Shown here piece by piece: positions 1-8,478 of a DNA stretch of 64,000 bases (the first letter of the stretch is position 1; each line of letters begins with the position of its first letter). A program made the translations under genes and the position numbers. The notes under the pieces were generated by a model. It saw only the letters and a list, made by a program, of their open reading frames with translations, did no database searches and had not been told where the DNA came from. This DNA comes from SHLQ01 sp964517125 (GTDB taxonomy: Bacteria; Actinomycetota; Acidimicrobiia; Acidimicrobiales; SHLQ01): the NCBI GenBank assembly GCA_964517125.1, contig CAZFBD010000001.1, forward strand, positions 124,001-188,000. The letters run 5' to 3'.

Positions 1-8
1 GGCGACCA

Positions 9-527
9 TCAGGTGACCTCCAGAGCGGCGTGAACGTCGATACCGCCAAGACTGGCACGTCCATCGAGAAAGGCAAGTTCAAGCAGCAGGCTTGCTCCCG
101 CAACGATTCCGTCGAGCGATTCGACCAATGCGACCGCCGCAGCCAGTGTCCCGCCGGTTGCCAGAACGTCGTCGACCAGCAGGACGCGGGCGCCGGGCGC
201 GATCGCATCGGTGTGGACCTCGATGCTGTCGGTACCGTACTCGAGCTCATAGCTCATGGCTGTTGTATCGGCAGGAAGTTTGCCCGGCTTTCGCATCGGA
301 ACGAATCCGACGTTCAGCACCTGAGCGACCGATGGTCCGAACAGAAAGCCCCGGGCCTCGAGACCGGCAACGAGGTCGATCTCGCGATCGCGGAAGGGTT
401 CCGACAGCTGCGTGATGGACGCTGCGAAGGCCGTCGGGTCGGCAAGCAGCGGGGAGATGTCCTTGAACGCGATTCCCGGTTGGGGGAAGTCCGGAATGTC
501 CCGGATGAACGGTGCCAGGTCCAACAT
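9..527 (-). CDS. apt: adenine phosphoribosyltransferase
   Basis: A 172-residue protein, the usual length for this family. It converts adenine and PRPP to AMP and pyrophosphate in cytosolic purine salvage. The PRPP-binding loop VLLVDDVLATGGT is at residues 115-127 and the N-terminal segment PGIAFKDISPLL fits the family. I chose the ATG at 527 because the longer in-frame extension is Arg/Pro/Ser-rich and lies opposite the low-complexity tail of secF. It is the last gene of the minus-strand series running from ruvC through secF. In many actinobacteria relA follows apt; that position would lie outside the window. Confidence 0.95.
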   Translation of the reverse strand: MLDLAPFIRDIPDFPQPGIAFKDISPLLADPTAFAASITQLSEPFRDREIDLVAGLEARGFLFGPSVAQVLNVGFVPMRKPGKLPADTTAMSYELEYGTDSIEVHTDAIAPGARVLLVDDVLATGGTLAAAVALVESLDGIVAGASLLLELAFLDGRASLGGIDVHAALEVT

Positions 528-573
528 GGGCGAAGCGTAGCGTTTCGCACGCCCATCACCCGAACAGGGTTGG

Positions 574-1818
574 CTACTTCTTGCGCTTCGTCTTTCGTGG
601 ACGGGGCGGGATGGTGCCGCTACCGCCTCGTGCCGTCGTGTCGGCTGCCGGAGCGTCGTTGCCCTTCGGCGACGGCTCGGTGGACTCGTCGGTCGTTGCC
701 GAGGACTTCGCCTTCTTGGCCTCGTCTGTGGACGCCGCGTCCTTGGCTGGCTTCTTCGACTTCTTGGGCGTGGCTGTGGTGGTACCACCGCCGCCGCCTC
801 CCGAGCGGGTTCGAACCCTGCTGGCCTGGATGCCGAAGGTGGCGTCTTCAGTGCTGATTGCCCGAGTTCCCTCACCCGTGGACTTCTTGGCGACCTTCTT
901 GGCGATCTGCTCGTACTCGGGCTCACGCTCCTTGAGGTTCGCAACAACGGCGGACGCCACGAAGATCGACGAGTAGCCGCCGACGATCAGTCCGACCAGC
1001 AATGCGATGGAGAACTCCTGGAGCGTGGTGGCACCGAGAATGAACGAGCCAATGATCAGCATCGAAAGCACCGGGATGATCGAGGTGATCGTGGTGTTGA
1101 TGGACCGGGCGAGCACCTGGTTGAGCGCCAGGTTCATCATTTCGGTGTAGGTGTAGCGGCCGGTTGCGCCCACGCGTGCGGTGATCTCGCGCACCTTGTC
1201 GTAGACGACGATGGTGTCGTACAACGAGTAACCCATGATCGTCAGGAAGGCGATCACGGTGGCCGGTGTGACCTCGAAGCCGAAGATGGCGTACACGCCG
1301 ACCGAGATGATGATGTCGTGTGTGACCGCAGCCAGGGCACCGATCGCCATCTTCCATTCCAGACGGACGGAGATGTAGAGCGCAATGGCGATGAAGAAGA
1401 AGACCAGTGCGCGCACGGCCTTGCTGGTGATCTCCGAGCCCCAAGTGGGCCCGACGGACTCGAACGCCGTGATCGCCCCAACCTCGCTGAGCGTGGCACG
1501 AAGGTCTTCGACGGCGGCAGCGTCCTCGACGGAGCTGCGAACCCGCACAAAGCGTTCACCGGTGTCGTTGGTGACTTCCTGAATACGCGCATCGCTGGCC
1601 ACGCTGGCCGGAAGGATGTCGGTGACCTCGTCGATGGAGGCTTCGGTGGCAACCTCGAATGAGGTGCCGCCCTCGAAGTCGATGCCGAGATCGAGGCCGC
1701 GTACGGCGAGCGCCAAGAGGCTGACGACCACGATGGCGATGGAGGCGGTGAGGGCTGGTCGCCACAGCGCCGGGAAGTCGATGTTGCGACGTCCGTCGTT
1801 GTCCGCTGAGACCTTCAT
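574..1818 (-). CDS. secF: protein translocase subunit SecF
   Basis: SecF, 414 residues, partner of SecD in the inner-membrane SecDF complex that uses the proton gradient to help pull preproteins through SecYEG. A first membrane helix lies at about 22-41, followed by the family motif LGIDFEGGTSFEV. The conserved core GYSLYDTIVVYDKVRE is at 196-211 and RSINTTITS at 238-246, with further helices up to about 295. Residues 300-414 are an unusual Lys/Ala/Thr/Pro-rich cytosolic tail ending in a strongly basic stretch; this tail is not needed for the family call. The start overlaps the secD stop by 4 bases, indicating translational coupling. Confidence 0.95.
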   Translation of the reverse strand: MKVSADNDGRRNIDFPALWRPALTASIAIVVVSLLALAVRGLDLGIDFEGGTSFEVATEASIDEVTDILPASVASDARIQEVTNDTGERFVRVRSSVEDAAAVEDLRATLSEVGAITAFESVGPTWGSEITSKAVRALVFFFIAIALYISVRLEWKMAIGALAAVTHDIIISVGVYAIFGFEVTPATVIAFLTIMGYSLYDTIVVYDKVREITARVGATGRYTYTEMMNLALNQVLARSINTTITSIIPVLSMLIIGSFILGATTLQEFSIALLVGLIVGGYSSIFVASAVVANLKEREPEYEQIAKKVAKKSTGEGTRAISTEDATFGIQASRVRTRSGGGGGGTTTATPKKSKKPAKDAASTDEAKKAKSSATTDESTEPSPKGNDAPAADTTARGGSGTIPPRPRKTKRKK

Positions 1819-3278
1819 TCGCTACCGTCCTGCGTTCCGACCCGGTCGGCGGTGAGGCCCGGGATTCCCATGATCGCTGAGGATCCTGCCAGTGCTGGTC
1901 TTCGGGCGATCCATTCGACCGCCGGCCCCATGAAGAAGTAGGTGGCAACGAGGTCGAGCATCGTGGCGATGCCCAAATAGAGGGCGAAGCCACGGACCGC
2001 GCCGACGGTCAGTGCGTAGAGCAGCACAGCACCGATGAGCGAGGCGACGTCGGCCTTCACAATGGTGGAGAACGCAACCGGGAACGCCTTCGAAACCGAC
2101 GTGCGGACCGTTCGGCCGTTGCGGACGTCCTCTTTGAGGTGCTCGAAGTAGACGATGTTGGAATCGACGGAGACACCAATGGACACGATGATGCCGGTGA
2201 TGCCAGCGAGCGTGAGTGCCAAGCCCTGCGTTTCGCCGAGTGCCGAGATGATGGCCCACATGAGCGATGCGGAGATTGCGAGGCTCATGATCGCCACCGC
2301 GCCGAGGATCCGGTAGTAGCTGATGATGAAAACGGCGACGAGCAACAGCCCGACAACGCCGGCGATGATGCCGGCATCGAGTGCGTCCTTGCCGATCGTG
2401 GCGGAGACGATCTGCTGGTTCTCGGGTTCGAGCTGAATCGGGAGAGCGCCGAAGCGAAGCTTCAGGCCCAGGTCACGGGCCGACTCTTCGGTGTACGCAC
2501 CCGAGATCTGGAATGAATCGCCGAGGTCCGGTGCCTGCACGGATGGCGCCGAGATGACCTCGTTGTCGAGGTCGATGGCGATTCGGCCCCGGATGGCGCC
2601 AGTGCTGTCCGGAGAACCCGGGCACTGGGCCGAGAGGCCACTGAAGCAGAGGTTCGTGAGTTCGCGGAAGGCGTCGTTGCCGATGGCCCCGCCCTGAAGA
2701 TCGACGGCGACGAGCCATTGGCGGCCGTCGAATGCGCCCTGCGCATCGGAGAGCCCCTCGCCGGTCATGCCGGTTGGGCCGAGAACATAGCGGCCCGGTG
2801 CAGCAAGCTCGACGTTTGCGGGTACGACGATGATGGAGTCTTCCTCGATCGCATCGAGCGGTGTGAAACCGTTCTCGTCGAGCGGAGCATCGTCGGGAAG
2901 GCTCAGCGGTCGGGTGGTCGAACCAACGGGAAGGTCCTCCAGGACCGGGCGGAAACGCATGATGGCGGTCTCGCCCACCAGGTCGAGCGCACGTTCCTTG
3001 TCATCGACGCCGGGAAGCGACACCAGGATGCCGTCGCCTTCGGCCTGGATTTCGGGTTCGGCCACACCCAGGCCGTCGACTCGGTTTCGGATGATTTCGA
3101 CAGCCTGATCGATCTGTTCAGGATCAACGACGTCATCGGTCGCCTTGTATCGGACCGACACGCCACCTTGGAGATCGAGCCCCAATAGCGGCGACCATCC
3201 GGCGGCGACCGTGCCGATCAGAGCCGCAACGGCAACGAGCATGCTGCCGAAGAGGTAGACGAGTTGACGTCGTGCCAC
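1815..3278 (-). CDS. secD: protein translocase subunit SecD
   Basis: SecD, 487 residues, forming the SecDF accessory complex with the next gene. An N-terminal membrane helix (about 5-28) is followed by LLGLDLQGGVSV at 31-42, a periplasmic P1-type domain, and a C-terminal group of membrane helices containing SVDSNIVYFEHLKE, the conserved segment with the proton-path aspartate. It lies 4 bases downstream of the yajC stop and overlaps secF by 4 bases, giving the classical yajC-secD-secF order. Confidence 0.95.
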   Translation of the reverse strand: MARRQLVYLFGSMLVAVAALIGTVAAGWSPLLGLDLQGGVSVRYKATDDVVDPEQIDQAVEIIRNRVDGLGVAEPEIQAEGDGILVSLPGVDDKERALDLVGETAIMRFRPVLEDLPVGSTTRPLSLPDDAPLDENGFTPLDAIEEDSIIVVPANVELAAPGRYVLGPTGMTGEGLSDAQGAFDGRQWLVAVDLQGGAIGNDAFRELTNLCFSGLSAQCPGSPDSTGAIRGRIAIDLDNEVISAPSVQAPDLGDSFQISGAYTEESARDLGLKLRFGALPIQLEPENQQIVSATIGKDALDAGIIAGVVGLLLVAVFIISYYRILGAVAIMSLAISASLMWAIISALGETQGLALTLAGITGIIVSIGVSVDSNIVYFEHLKEDVRNGRTVRTSVSKAFPVAFSTIVKADVASLIGAVLLYALTVGAVRGFALYLGIATMLDLVATYFFMGPAVEWIARRPALAGSSAIMGIPGLTADRVGTQDGSE

Positions 3279-3282
3279 AGGG

Positions 3283-3582
3283 TCAGGCTTCCTCGTCGAC
3301 GACGGTGTCCTGCGGAGCTTCCTGGGTGGGGAACTCCTCGAGGATCTCCTGGATCTGCGCTCGGTTCACGAGGATTTCGATGCCCTCGGCGATCTCCACG
3401 TACATGGCCTGTGCGAGGACCTCGGTGAGGGTGCCGTACACCCCGGAGGCAAGAAGGACCCGATCTCCGGCAGACGCGGACGCAATGAGTGCCTGGTGGG
3501 CCTTCATCTTGCGTTGCTGCGGAAGGATCAGCAGTGCCCACATGCCGATGAACAGCACTGCCAGAAAAATCACGTTACCCAT
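3283..3582 (-). CDS. yajC: Sec translocon accessory subunit YajC
   Basis: YajC, 99 residues: one N-terminal membrane helix (about 3-20) ending in the typical LPQQRKMKAHQ, then a small cytosolic domain with the family motif GDRVLLASGVYG. It associates with SecDF-SecYEG. I chose the ATG at 3582 rather than an in-frame start 27 bases upstream because AGGAG sits 6 bases before it and because the helix then begins at the N terminus as in other YajC proteins. The acidic C-terminal end is variable in the family. Confidence 0.93.
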   Translation of the reverse strand: MGNVIFLAVLFIGMWALLILPQQRKMKAHQALIASASAGDRVLLASGVYGTLTEVLAQAMYVEIAEGIEILVNRAQIQEILEEFPTQEAPQDTVVDEEA

Positions 3583-3675
3583 GCGGAACTCCTGTCGCTT
3601 CGACCACACGAGGCTATCGGGTTGTCGGCCTGCATCGACCGTCGGCTGTCCGAGCCGTCCGCGAGCGGTCGGGTG

Positions 3676-4785
3676 TCAGGCCCAGATCTCGTGAACCTCG
3701 GCCGCGAACGACTCGAATCGCCCTTCGGCAATTGCGGTCCGCATGTCGTCGACGAAGTTGAGCAGCCAGTAGAGGTTGTGGATCGTCAGCAGGCGGGCCG
3801 CCGTTGGTTCCTTCACCTGGTGCAGGTGGCGGAGGTAACCTCGAGACCAACGGGCAACAGGGCTGTTCGGCAACGCAGGATCGATGGGATCGTCCGACGT
3901 CGCGAACTCTGCCCGGGTCAGGTTGATCCGTCCGGCCGAGGTCAGCAGCGTGCCGTGTCGGGCAAGGCGGGTCGGTAGCACACAGTCGAACATGTCGATT
4001 CCCCGGGCGACGGCATCGACGATGCCGGCCGGGTCGCCGAGACCCATGAAGTACCGGGGCTGGTCGCTCGGGAGATTGTCGGTTGCAGCGAGCAGCGGTT
4101 CGTGCCATTCGTTCCGATGTTCACCGACCGACAGTCCGCCCACGGCATACCCGTCGAATTCGAGGTCGACGGTTCGTTGTGCGCTCTCGGCCCGCATGGA
4201 CAGGTCCAGCCCGCCCTGCACGATGCCGAACTGACTCTGGTGCTCCGAAGCGGTCGGGTGTGCGAGGAAGTGGTTGCGCGCTCGCCCGGCCCACATCGTG
4301 GTTCGGTCCATGGCCTCGCGAATCACGGCGTCGGGGCTCGGGAGAGCCGAACACACATCGAGCACCATCTGAATGTCGGCACCGATGGCGATCTGGGTGT
4401 CGACGGCTCCTTCCGGACTCAGGTGGTGCGTGCTTCCGTCATAAATGGACCTGAAGGTGGCGCCTTCGTCGGTGATCTTTGGTTCGAGGGAGAACACCTG
4501 ATAGCCGCCCGAGTCGGTCAGGGTGTGCCCGTGCCAGTCCGACATGCGGCCGAGACCGCCGAGTGCTTCGACGATGTCGGCGCCGGGTCGCAACATGAGG
4601 TGGTAGGTGTTCCCCAGAATCACCTGGGCCCCAAGGTCCTCCATGTCGGCCGAGGACAGGTGCTTGATGGCGCCCTTTGTGCCGACCGGCATGAAGCATG
4701 GCGTGGTGAACGTGCCTCGTGCGGTCGTGACGGTTCCGGCTCGTGCCAGACCGTCCTGGTGCTCGAGGGCGAAGGTGGTCTTCAT
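3676..4785 (-). CDS. tgt: tRNA-guanine transglycosylase lacking the zinc cysteines
   Basis: Bacterial-type Tgt, 369 residues, which exchanges guanine-34 of GUN-anticodon tRNAs for preQ1 during queuosine synthesis. The catalytic Asp of TLTDSGGYQVFSL is at 91, the preQ1-pocket segment GIVQGGLD at 187-194, and the nucleophile Asp267 lies in DCVLPTRLARHG. In the canonical protein a zinc ion is held by CxCxxC and a later His. Here the aligned segment is DPALPNSPVARWSRGYL, so the three Cys positions are Leu305, Asn307 and Val310, while the His of TIHNL (336) remains. Reading frame and length are intact, so this looks like a real zinc-less variant. queA lies 2 bases upstream. Confidence 0.93.
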   Translation of the reverse strand: MKTTFALEHQDGLARAGTVTTARGTFTTPCFMPVGTKGAIKHLSSADMEDLGAQVILGNTYHLMLRPGADIVEALGGLGRMSDWHGHTLTDSGGYQVFSLEPKITDEGATFRSIYDGSTHHLSPEGAVDTQIAIGADIQMVLDVCSALPSPDAVIREAMDRTTMWAGRARNHFLAHPTASEHQSQFGIVQGGLDLSMRAESAQRTVDLEFDGYAVGGLSVGEHRNEWHEPLLAATDNLPSDQPRYFMGLGDPAGIVDAVARGIDMFDCVLPTRLARHGTLLTSAGRINLTRAEFATSDDPIDPALPNSPVARWSRGYLRHLHQVKEPTAARLLTIHNLYWLLNFVDDMRTAIAEGRFESFAAEVHEIWA

Positions 4786-4787
4786 GG

Positions 4788-5816
4788 TCAGGCGTGTCGA
4801 TTCAGGAGCATGGCATCGCCAAACGAAAGGAAGCGATAGTCGGCGGACAGGGCTTCAGCGTAGAGGGACCTCCAGCGCGCACCGACGAAGGCGTCGATCA
4901 TCACGAGCAGCGTCGACTTGGGCATGTGGAAGTTGGTGAGCAGCAGATCGACGACGCGGAAGTCGAACGGGTCGCGGATGAACAGATTCGTTGCACCCTC
5001 TGGTCCGGAGCGCGCCGCAGACTCCAGCGCTCGGACCGTGGTGGTGCCAACGGCGATGACCCGCTCGGCCGCGTCGATCGCCTCTTGGGTTGCCTGGGGA
5101 ACGTGGTATCGCTCGTGGTGCATGTGGTGATCGTCGAGGCGGTCGGCGGTCACGGGCCGAAACGTGTCCAGCCCCACCACCAGATCCACGGTCGCAACAG
5201 CGGCTCCCTGGGAACGCATGGCTGTCATCAGATCGTCGGTCAGGTGCAGCCCCGCGGTTGGGGCTGCGGCGCTGCCCGGCTCGTTCGCGTACACCGTCTG
5301 GTACCGGTCGGGGTCGTCGAGTGTTTCGGTGATGTACGGCGGGAGCGGCATCTGGCCGATTCGTTGCAATGCTGCATCGAGGTCGGGCGAGTGGAGCTCT
5401 GCTCGACGGCGCCCCTCCCCCAGGTCGTCCCCGACGATGATCTGCAGATCTGACTCCCCCGGAATCGTGAGTTCGGTACCTGGCGGCACCTTGCGGCTCG
5501 GCTTCACGAGAACCTCCCAGGTGGAGGTCTCCGCCCGGAGCGCGACCGCCGCTGGACCATCGGGATGCAGAAGGAGAACCTCGGTTCGGCCTCCGCTGGG
5601 GCGAATCGCATGGATCCGGGCCGGCAGGACTCGAGTGTCGTTCACCACCAGGAGGTCGCCTGGCCGCACGAGTTCCACGAGGTCGCGCACGTGTCGATGC
5701 TCGGCAGGCCCATCGCCAGCGTCGACAAGAAGACGGCTCGCCGTCCGATCTGCAAGCGGGGTCTGAGCGATTCGTTCTTCGGGGAGCTCGTAGTCGAAGT
5801 CACTGATCCGAGTCAC
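4788..5816 (-). CDS. queA: S-adenosylmethionine:tRNA ribosyltransferase-isomerase
   Basis: QueA, 342 residues, transfers and rearranges the ribosyl group of SAM onto preQ1-tRNA to give epoxyqueuosine, the step after Tgt. The N terminus DFDYELPEERIAQTPLADR, the segment VVNDTRVLPARI, and PLPPYI with AAPTAGLHLTDDLM are all family signatures. The start is GTG at 5816; TAGGAT ends 6 bases upstream, so the mRNA may be leaderless here. It is paired with tgt, and the pair sits between the ruv and sec genes. Confidence 0.94.
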   Translation of the reverse strand: MTRISDFDYELPEERIAQTPLADRTASRLLVDAGDGPAEHRHVRDLVELVRPGDLLVVNDTRVLPARIHAIRPSGGRTEVLLLHPDGPAAVALRAETSTWEVLVKPSRKVPPGTELTIPGESDLQIIVGDDLGEGRRRAELHSPDLDAALQRIGQMPLPPYITETLDDPDRYQTVYANEPGSAAAPTAGLHLTDDLMTAMRSQGAAVATVDLVVGLDTFRPVTADRLDDHHMHHERYHVPQATQEAIDAAERVIAVGTTTVRALESAARSGPEGATNLFIRDPFDFRVVDLLLTNFHMPKSTLLVMIDAFVGARWRSLYAEALSADYRFLSFGDAMLLNRHA

Positions 5817-5822
5817 CGGGCA

Positions 5823-5828
5823 ATCCTA
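5823..5828 (-). promoter_or_regulatory. candidate -10 box of a leaderless queA-tgt transcript
   Basis: On the minus strand TAGGAT is followed by 6 bases and then the GTG start of queA. A TAnnnT hexamer at this distance puts transcription initiation at or next to the start codon. No clear -35 box is visible. Confidence 0.5.
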
Positions 5829-5883
5829 GAGCGCAGTGCCAGAGATGGGGTCCGGGCAGCGGGCGCCTCACCAGGCATTCGGG

Positions 5884-6936
5884 TCAGTCGAACAACCCTG
5901 GCGGCAGTTGGGTATCGGGGCTCTGTGTGGGCGGGGTGAGTCCGAGGTGCTGCCAGGCCGCGGCGGTCGCCATGCGGCCCTGCGGTGTGCGCATGAGCAT
6001 GCCCTGCTGAATCAGGTACGGCTCGTAGACGTCTTCCACGGTCTCCGTGGGTTCGCTGACGCTGATGGAGAGGGTCTTGAGCCCGACCGGACCACCGTCG
6101 AACATGGTGCACAGCGACACGAGCAGAGCGCGTGTGGACTTGTCGAGGCCACGGTGGTCGACCCCGAAGAACTCGAGGCCATCGGCGGCGACGTCGCGGT
6201 TGATGTGCCCGTCTCGTTCGACATCGGCGTAGTCACGGACCTGACGAAGGAGGCGGTTGGAGATTCGGGGAGTACCACGGCTACGAATGGCGATCTCGCG
6301 GGCCCCGGCGGCATCGATGGGAACATCGAGGATCCCGGCTGCCCGAAGCACGATCGATTCGAGCTCGTCGGGTTCGTAGAAGTCGAGTCGGGCCGGATAG
6401 TCGAAACGATCACGCAGCGGTCCGGTGATGAGGCCGGTGCGGGTAGTGGCGCCGATGAGGGTGAAATGGGCGACCGGGAGCCGCATGGTTCGGGCGGCGG
6501 GTCCCTTTCCGAGGACGAGGTCGAGCTGGAAGTCCTCCATGGCCGGGTAGAGGACCTCTTCGACCGGGCGAGCCAGGCGATGGATCTCGTCGATGAACAG
6601 CACATCGCCGTCCTCGAGCTTGGTCAGGATGGCCGCCAGATCGCCGCCCTTTTCCAGTGCCGGCCCCGAGGTGATGTGGATCGTGGCCTCCATCTCGTTG
6701 GCGATGATCGTGGAGAGTGTGGTCTTGCCGAGCCCGGGAGGTCCGGCGAACAGCAGGTGGCCCATGGCCTGCTGGCGCTGACGGGCCGCCTGCAGCATGA
6801 CGCGCAGGTGCCCCTTCAGTTGCTCCTGGCCAACGAAGTCGTCGAGCGTCTGCGGACGCAGACCAACCTCGTCACGTTCCTCGCCCCGCCGTTCGTCGTC
6901 GTCGCCGCTGGGGCTGAGCAGTTCCTCGCGCGCCAC
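5884..6936 (-). CDS. ruvB: Holliday junction branch migration ATPase RuvB
   Basis: RuvB, 350 residues, the hexameric AAA+ motor that drives branch migration with RuvA. LRPQTLDDFVGQEQLKGHL opens the ATPase domain, Walker A is AGPPGLGKTTL, Walker B is DVLFIDEIHRL, the sensor region is GATTRTGLITGPLRDRFD, and a C-terminal winged helix follows. The start is a GTG directly abutting the TGA of ruvA with no spacer, which suggests coupled translation. Length and motifs are normal. Confidence 0.96.
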   Translation of the reverse strand: MAREELLSPSGDDDERRGEERDEVGLRPQTLDDFVGQEQLKGHLRVMLQAARQRQQAMGHLLFAGPPGLGKTTLSTIIANEMEATIHITSGPALEKGGDLAAILTKLEDGDVLFIDEIHRLARPVEEVLYPAMEDFQLDLVLGKGPAARTMRLPVAHFTLIGATTRTGLITGPLRDRFDYPARLDFYEPDELESIVLRAAGILDVPIDAAGAREIAIRSRGTPRISNRLLRQVRDYADVERDGHINRDVAADGLEFFGVDHRGLDKSTRALLVSLCTMFDGGPVGLKTLSISVSEPTETVEDVYEPYLIQQGMLMRTPQGRMATAAAWQHLGLTPPTQSPDTQLPPGLFD

Positions 6937-7542
6937 TCAGACGCCCTCGGCCATCATGCGCAATGCGTCGCGGGTGAGGATGGCGGGGTCGCCGTCGGCC
7001 GGAAGGCGGCCGAGCACGAGGCGGACCTCTTCGCTGGTGTATCCGAGCGACTCGAGCGCCTGACGGACCTCCACGTGGGCGGGTGCATCGACGGTGGCGG
7101 CGGGACGTTCCACCGCCGAAAGGTCGACATCGGGGAGGTCGAGCTTGCTCTTCAGTTCCACCAGGAGACGAGTGGCCGTCTTCTTTCCCACGCCGGGAAC
7201 CGCGCACAGTGCGCTGATGTCCTCGGTGGCGAGCACCGCCTTGAGTTCTGCAGGACCATGTACCGACAAGATGGCCATACCCAGCGAAGGGCCCACACCG
7301 TGCGCCGAGATGACGGCTTCGAACACGCGGCGTTCTTCGACCGTGGTGAAGCCGTAGAGGATCTGCGCGTCTTCGCGTTGTTGCTGATGGACGTGCAGGA
7401 AGGCTTCGCCGCCCACGGGACCGGCCTTGGATGAGGCAGCGGGAGCGACCTGCACGCGGTACCCCATTCCGCCCACCTCGATGATGACCTCACCGCCATC
7501 GGGGCTCCGGTCGAGCAGCGTGCCTCGGAGAGAACCGATCAT
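6937..7542 (-). CDS. ruvA: Holliday junction DNA helicase subunit RuvA
   Basis: RuvA, 201 residues, binds four-way junctions and loads RuvB. The N-terminal OB-fold begins MIGSLRGTLL. The two helix-hairpin-helix motifs fall in the segments around VISAHGVGPSLGMAIL and CAVPGVGKKTATRLL. The C-terminal RuvB-interacting domain contains ALESLGYTSEEV. The ATG at 7542 overlaps the ruvC stop by 4 bases; a longer in-frame extension inside ruvC is Arg-rich shadow sequence and was not used. Confidence 0.95.
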   Translation of the reverse strand: MIGSLRGTLLDRSPDGGEVIIEVGGMGYRVQVAPAASSKAGPVGGEAFLHVHQQQREDAQILYGFTTVEERRVFEAVISAHGVGPSLGMAILSVHGPAELKAVLATEDISALCAVPGVGKKTATRLLVELKSKLDLPDVDLSAVERPAATVDAPAHVEVRQALESLGYTSEEVRLVLGRLPADGDPAILTRDALRMMAEGV

Positions 7543-8039
7543 GCTCGGACTCCGCTTGGTTCGGGCACACCCACCACGGCGGTGTGGCAGAGGGCAACGG
7601 CGACCGCATCGGCTGCGTCGACCGGCTTGAGCGGCTGTTCGATCTTGAGTTGGGCGCGGACCATGCGTTCGACCTGTTGTTTGTCGGCGTTCCCGTATCC
7701 GGTGACGGCGAGTTTGATTTCGTTGGGACTGTACTGAACAACCGTGCATCCGGCTGCCGCAGCTTCGGCCATGACCACTCCGGATGCGTGGCCGACCGAC
7801 ATGGCCGTGGACACGTTCACCTGGAACAGGACGCGCTCGATGGCCACCACCGATGGTGAGAACTCGGCGATGAGTTGCCGGACTTCGCCCTGGATGGTGG
7901 CCAGTCGGAGCGGCAGTTCGGTGGTGTGGTCGGTGGTGAGCACCCCGGCCGAGACCGCCTTCACACGATTCGGGCCGTTCCATTCCAGACAGCCGTATCC
8001 GCAGCGGGTGAGACCCGGGTCGATTCCGAGGACGAACAT
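7539..8039 (-). CDS. ruvC: crossover junction endodeoxyribonuclease RuvC
   Basis: RuvC, 166 residues, the dimeric Holliday junction resolvase. The catalytic Asp7 is in MFVLGIDPGLTRCGYG, the second carboxylate in AIERVLFQVN, and the C-terminal pair in KPVDAADAVAVALCH. The ATG at 8039 gives the standard N terminus; an upstream in-frame GTG would add 22 residues not seen in the family. TAGTGT ends 7 bases before this ATG, supporting a leaderless start. It is the first gene of the ruvCAB series and diverges from the small membrane protein gene at 8105. Confidence 0.95.
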   Translation of the reverse strand: MFVLGIDPGLTRCGYGCLEWNGPNRVKAVSAGVLTTDHTTELPLRLATIQGEVRQLIAEFSPSVVAIERVLFQVNVSTAMSVGHASGVVMAEAAAAGCTVVQYSPNEIKLAVTGYGNADKQQVERMVRAQLKIEQPLKPVDAADAVAVALCHTAVVGVPEPSGVRA

Positions 8040-8046
8040 CTGTACG

Positions 8047-8052
8047 ACACTA
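8047..8052 (-). promoter_or_regulatory. candidate -10 box of leaderless ruvC
   Basis: TAGTGT on the minus strand, then 7 bases, then the ruvC ATG. It faces a similar box at 8092-8097 for the divergent gene, so both promoters share about 40 bases between their -10 elements. Confidence 0.5.
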
Positions 8053-8091
8053 CAGGCGCTCGCTGACACGTGGTGCGATGGGATGGCACGG

Positions 8092-8097
8092 TAGTCT
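8092..8097 (+). promoter_or_regulatory. candidate -10 box of the small membrane protein gene
   Basis: TAGTCT is followed by 7 bases and the ATG at 8105. Same leaderless layout as on the opposite strand for ruvC. Confidence 0.5.
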
Positions 8098-8104
8098 GGG
8101 CCCA

Positions 8105-8434
8105 ATGACGAACACAGTCAGTTCCGCCACGAGCTCCGTCGAAGAACCCGCCGAGCGGGTCTTCAGCCGTTCGGTCGTCATCTCGGGAATCCGTTGCACG
8201 CTCACGTACGTCGTGTTTCCGTTCATCGCTCCCCTGGTCGGGCTCACCGCCAGCGTCGGGGCGGTCGTTGGAGTCCTCATTGGTGTGGTGGCAATCGTCT
8301 TCAATGTCATGAGCATCCGCCGGTTCTTCCGGGCCGATCATCGGTACAAGTGGTGGGCCAGTGCCATGAATGTGGCCGTCATTGCGCTCCTCGTGATCCT
8401 CTTCGTGATCGACAGCCAAACCCTGCTCGGCTGA
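8105..8434 (+). CDS. small membrane protein of unknown function
   Basis: A 109-residue protein that I do not recognise. About 30 polar N-terminal residues are followed by two or three hydrophobic segments (about 35-75 and 84-104) separated by a basic loop, RRFFRADHRYKWW, so the loop is probably cytosolic. The ATG at 8105 was chosen over an in-frame start 27 bases upstream because TAGTCT lies exactly 7 bases before it. It is divergent from ruvC and followed 44 bases later by a metal-dependent-hydrolase-like gene on the same strand. Confidence 0.75.
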   Translation: MTNTVSSATSSVEEPAERVFSRSVVISGIRCTLTYVVFPFIAPLVGLTASVGAVVGVLIGVVAIVFNVMSIRRFFRADHRYKWWASAMNVAVIALLVILFVIDSQTLLG

Positions 8435-8478
8435 CCCCCGGGTCTCACGGCTGGTTGTCCCCCGCCGATGTGACTCGT

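Noticed and set aside
528..947. In-frame N-terminal extension of apt
   Set aside because: The added 140 residues are Arg/Pro/Ser-rich and overlap the secF tail; the family N terminus begins at 527.
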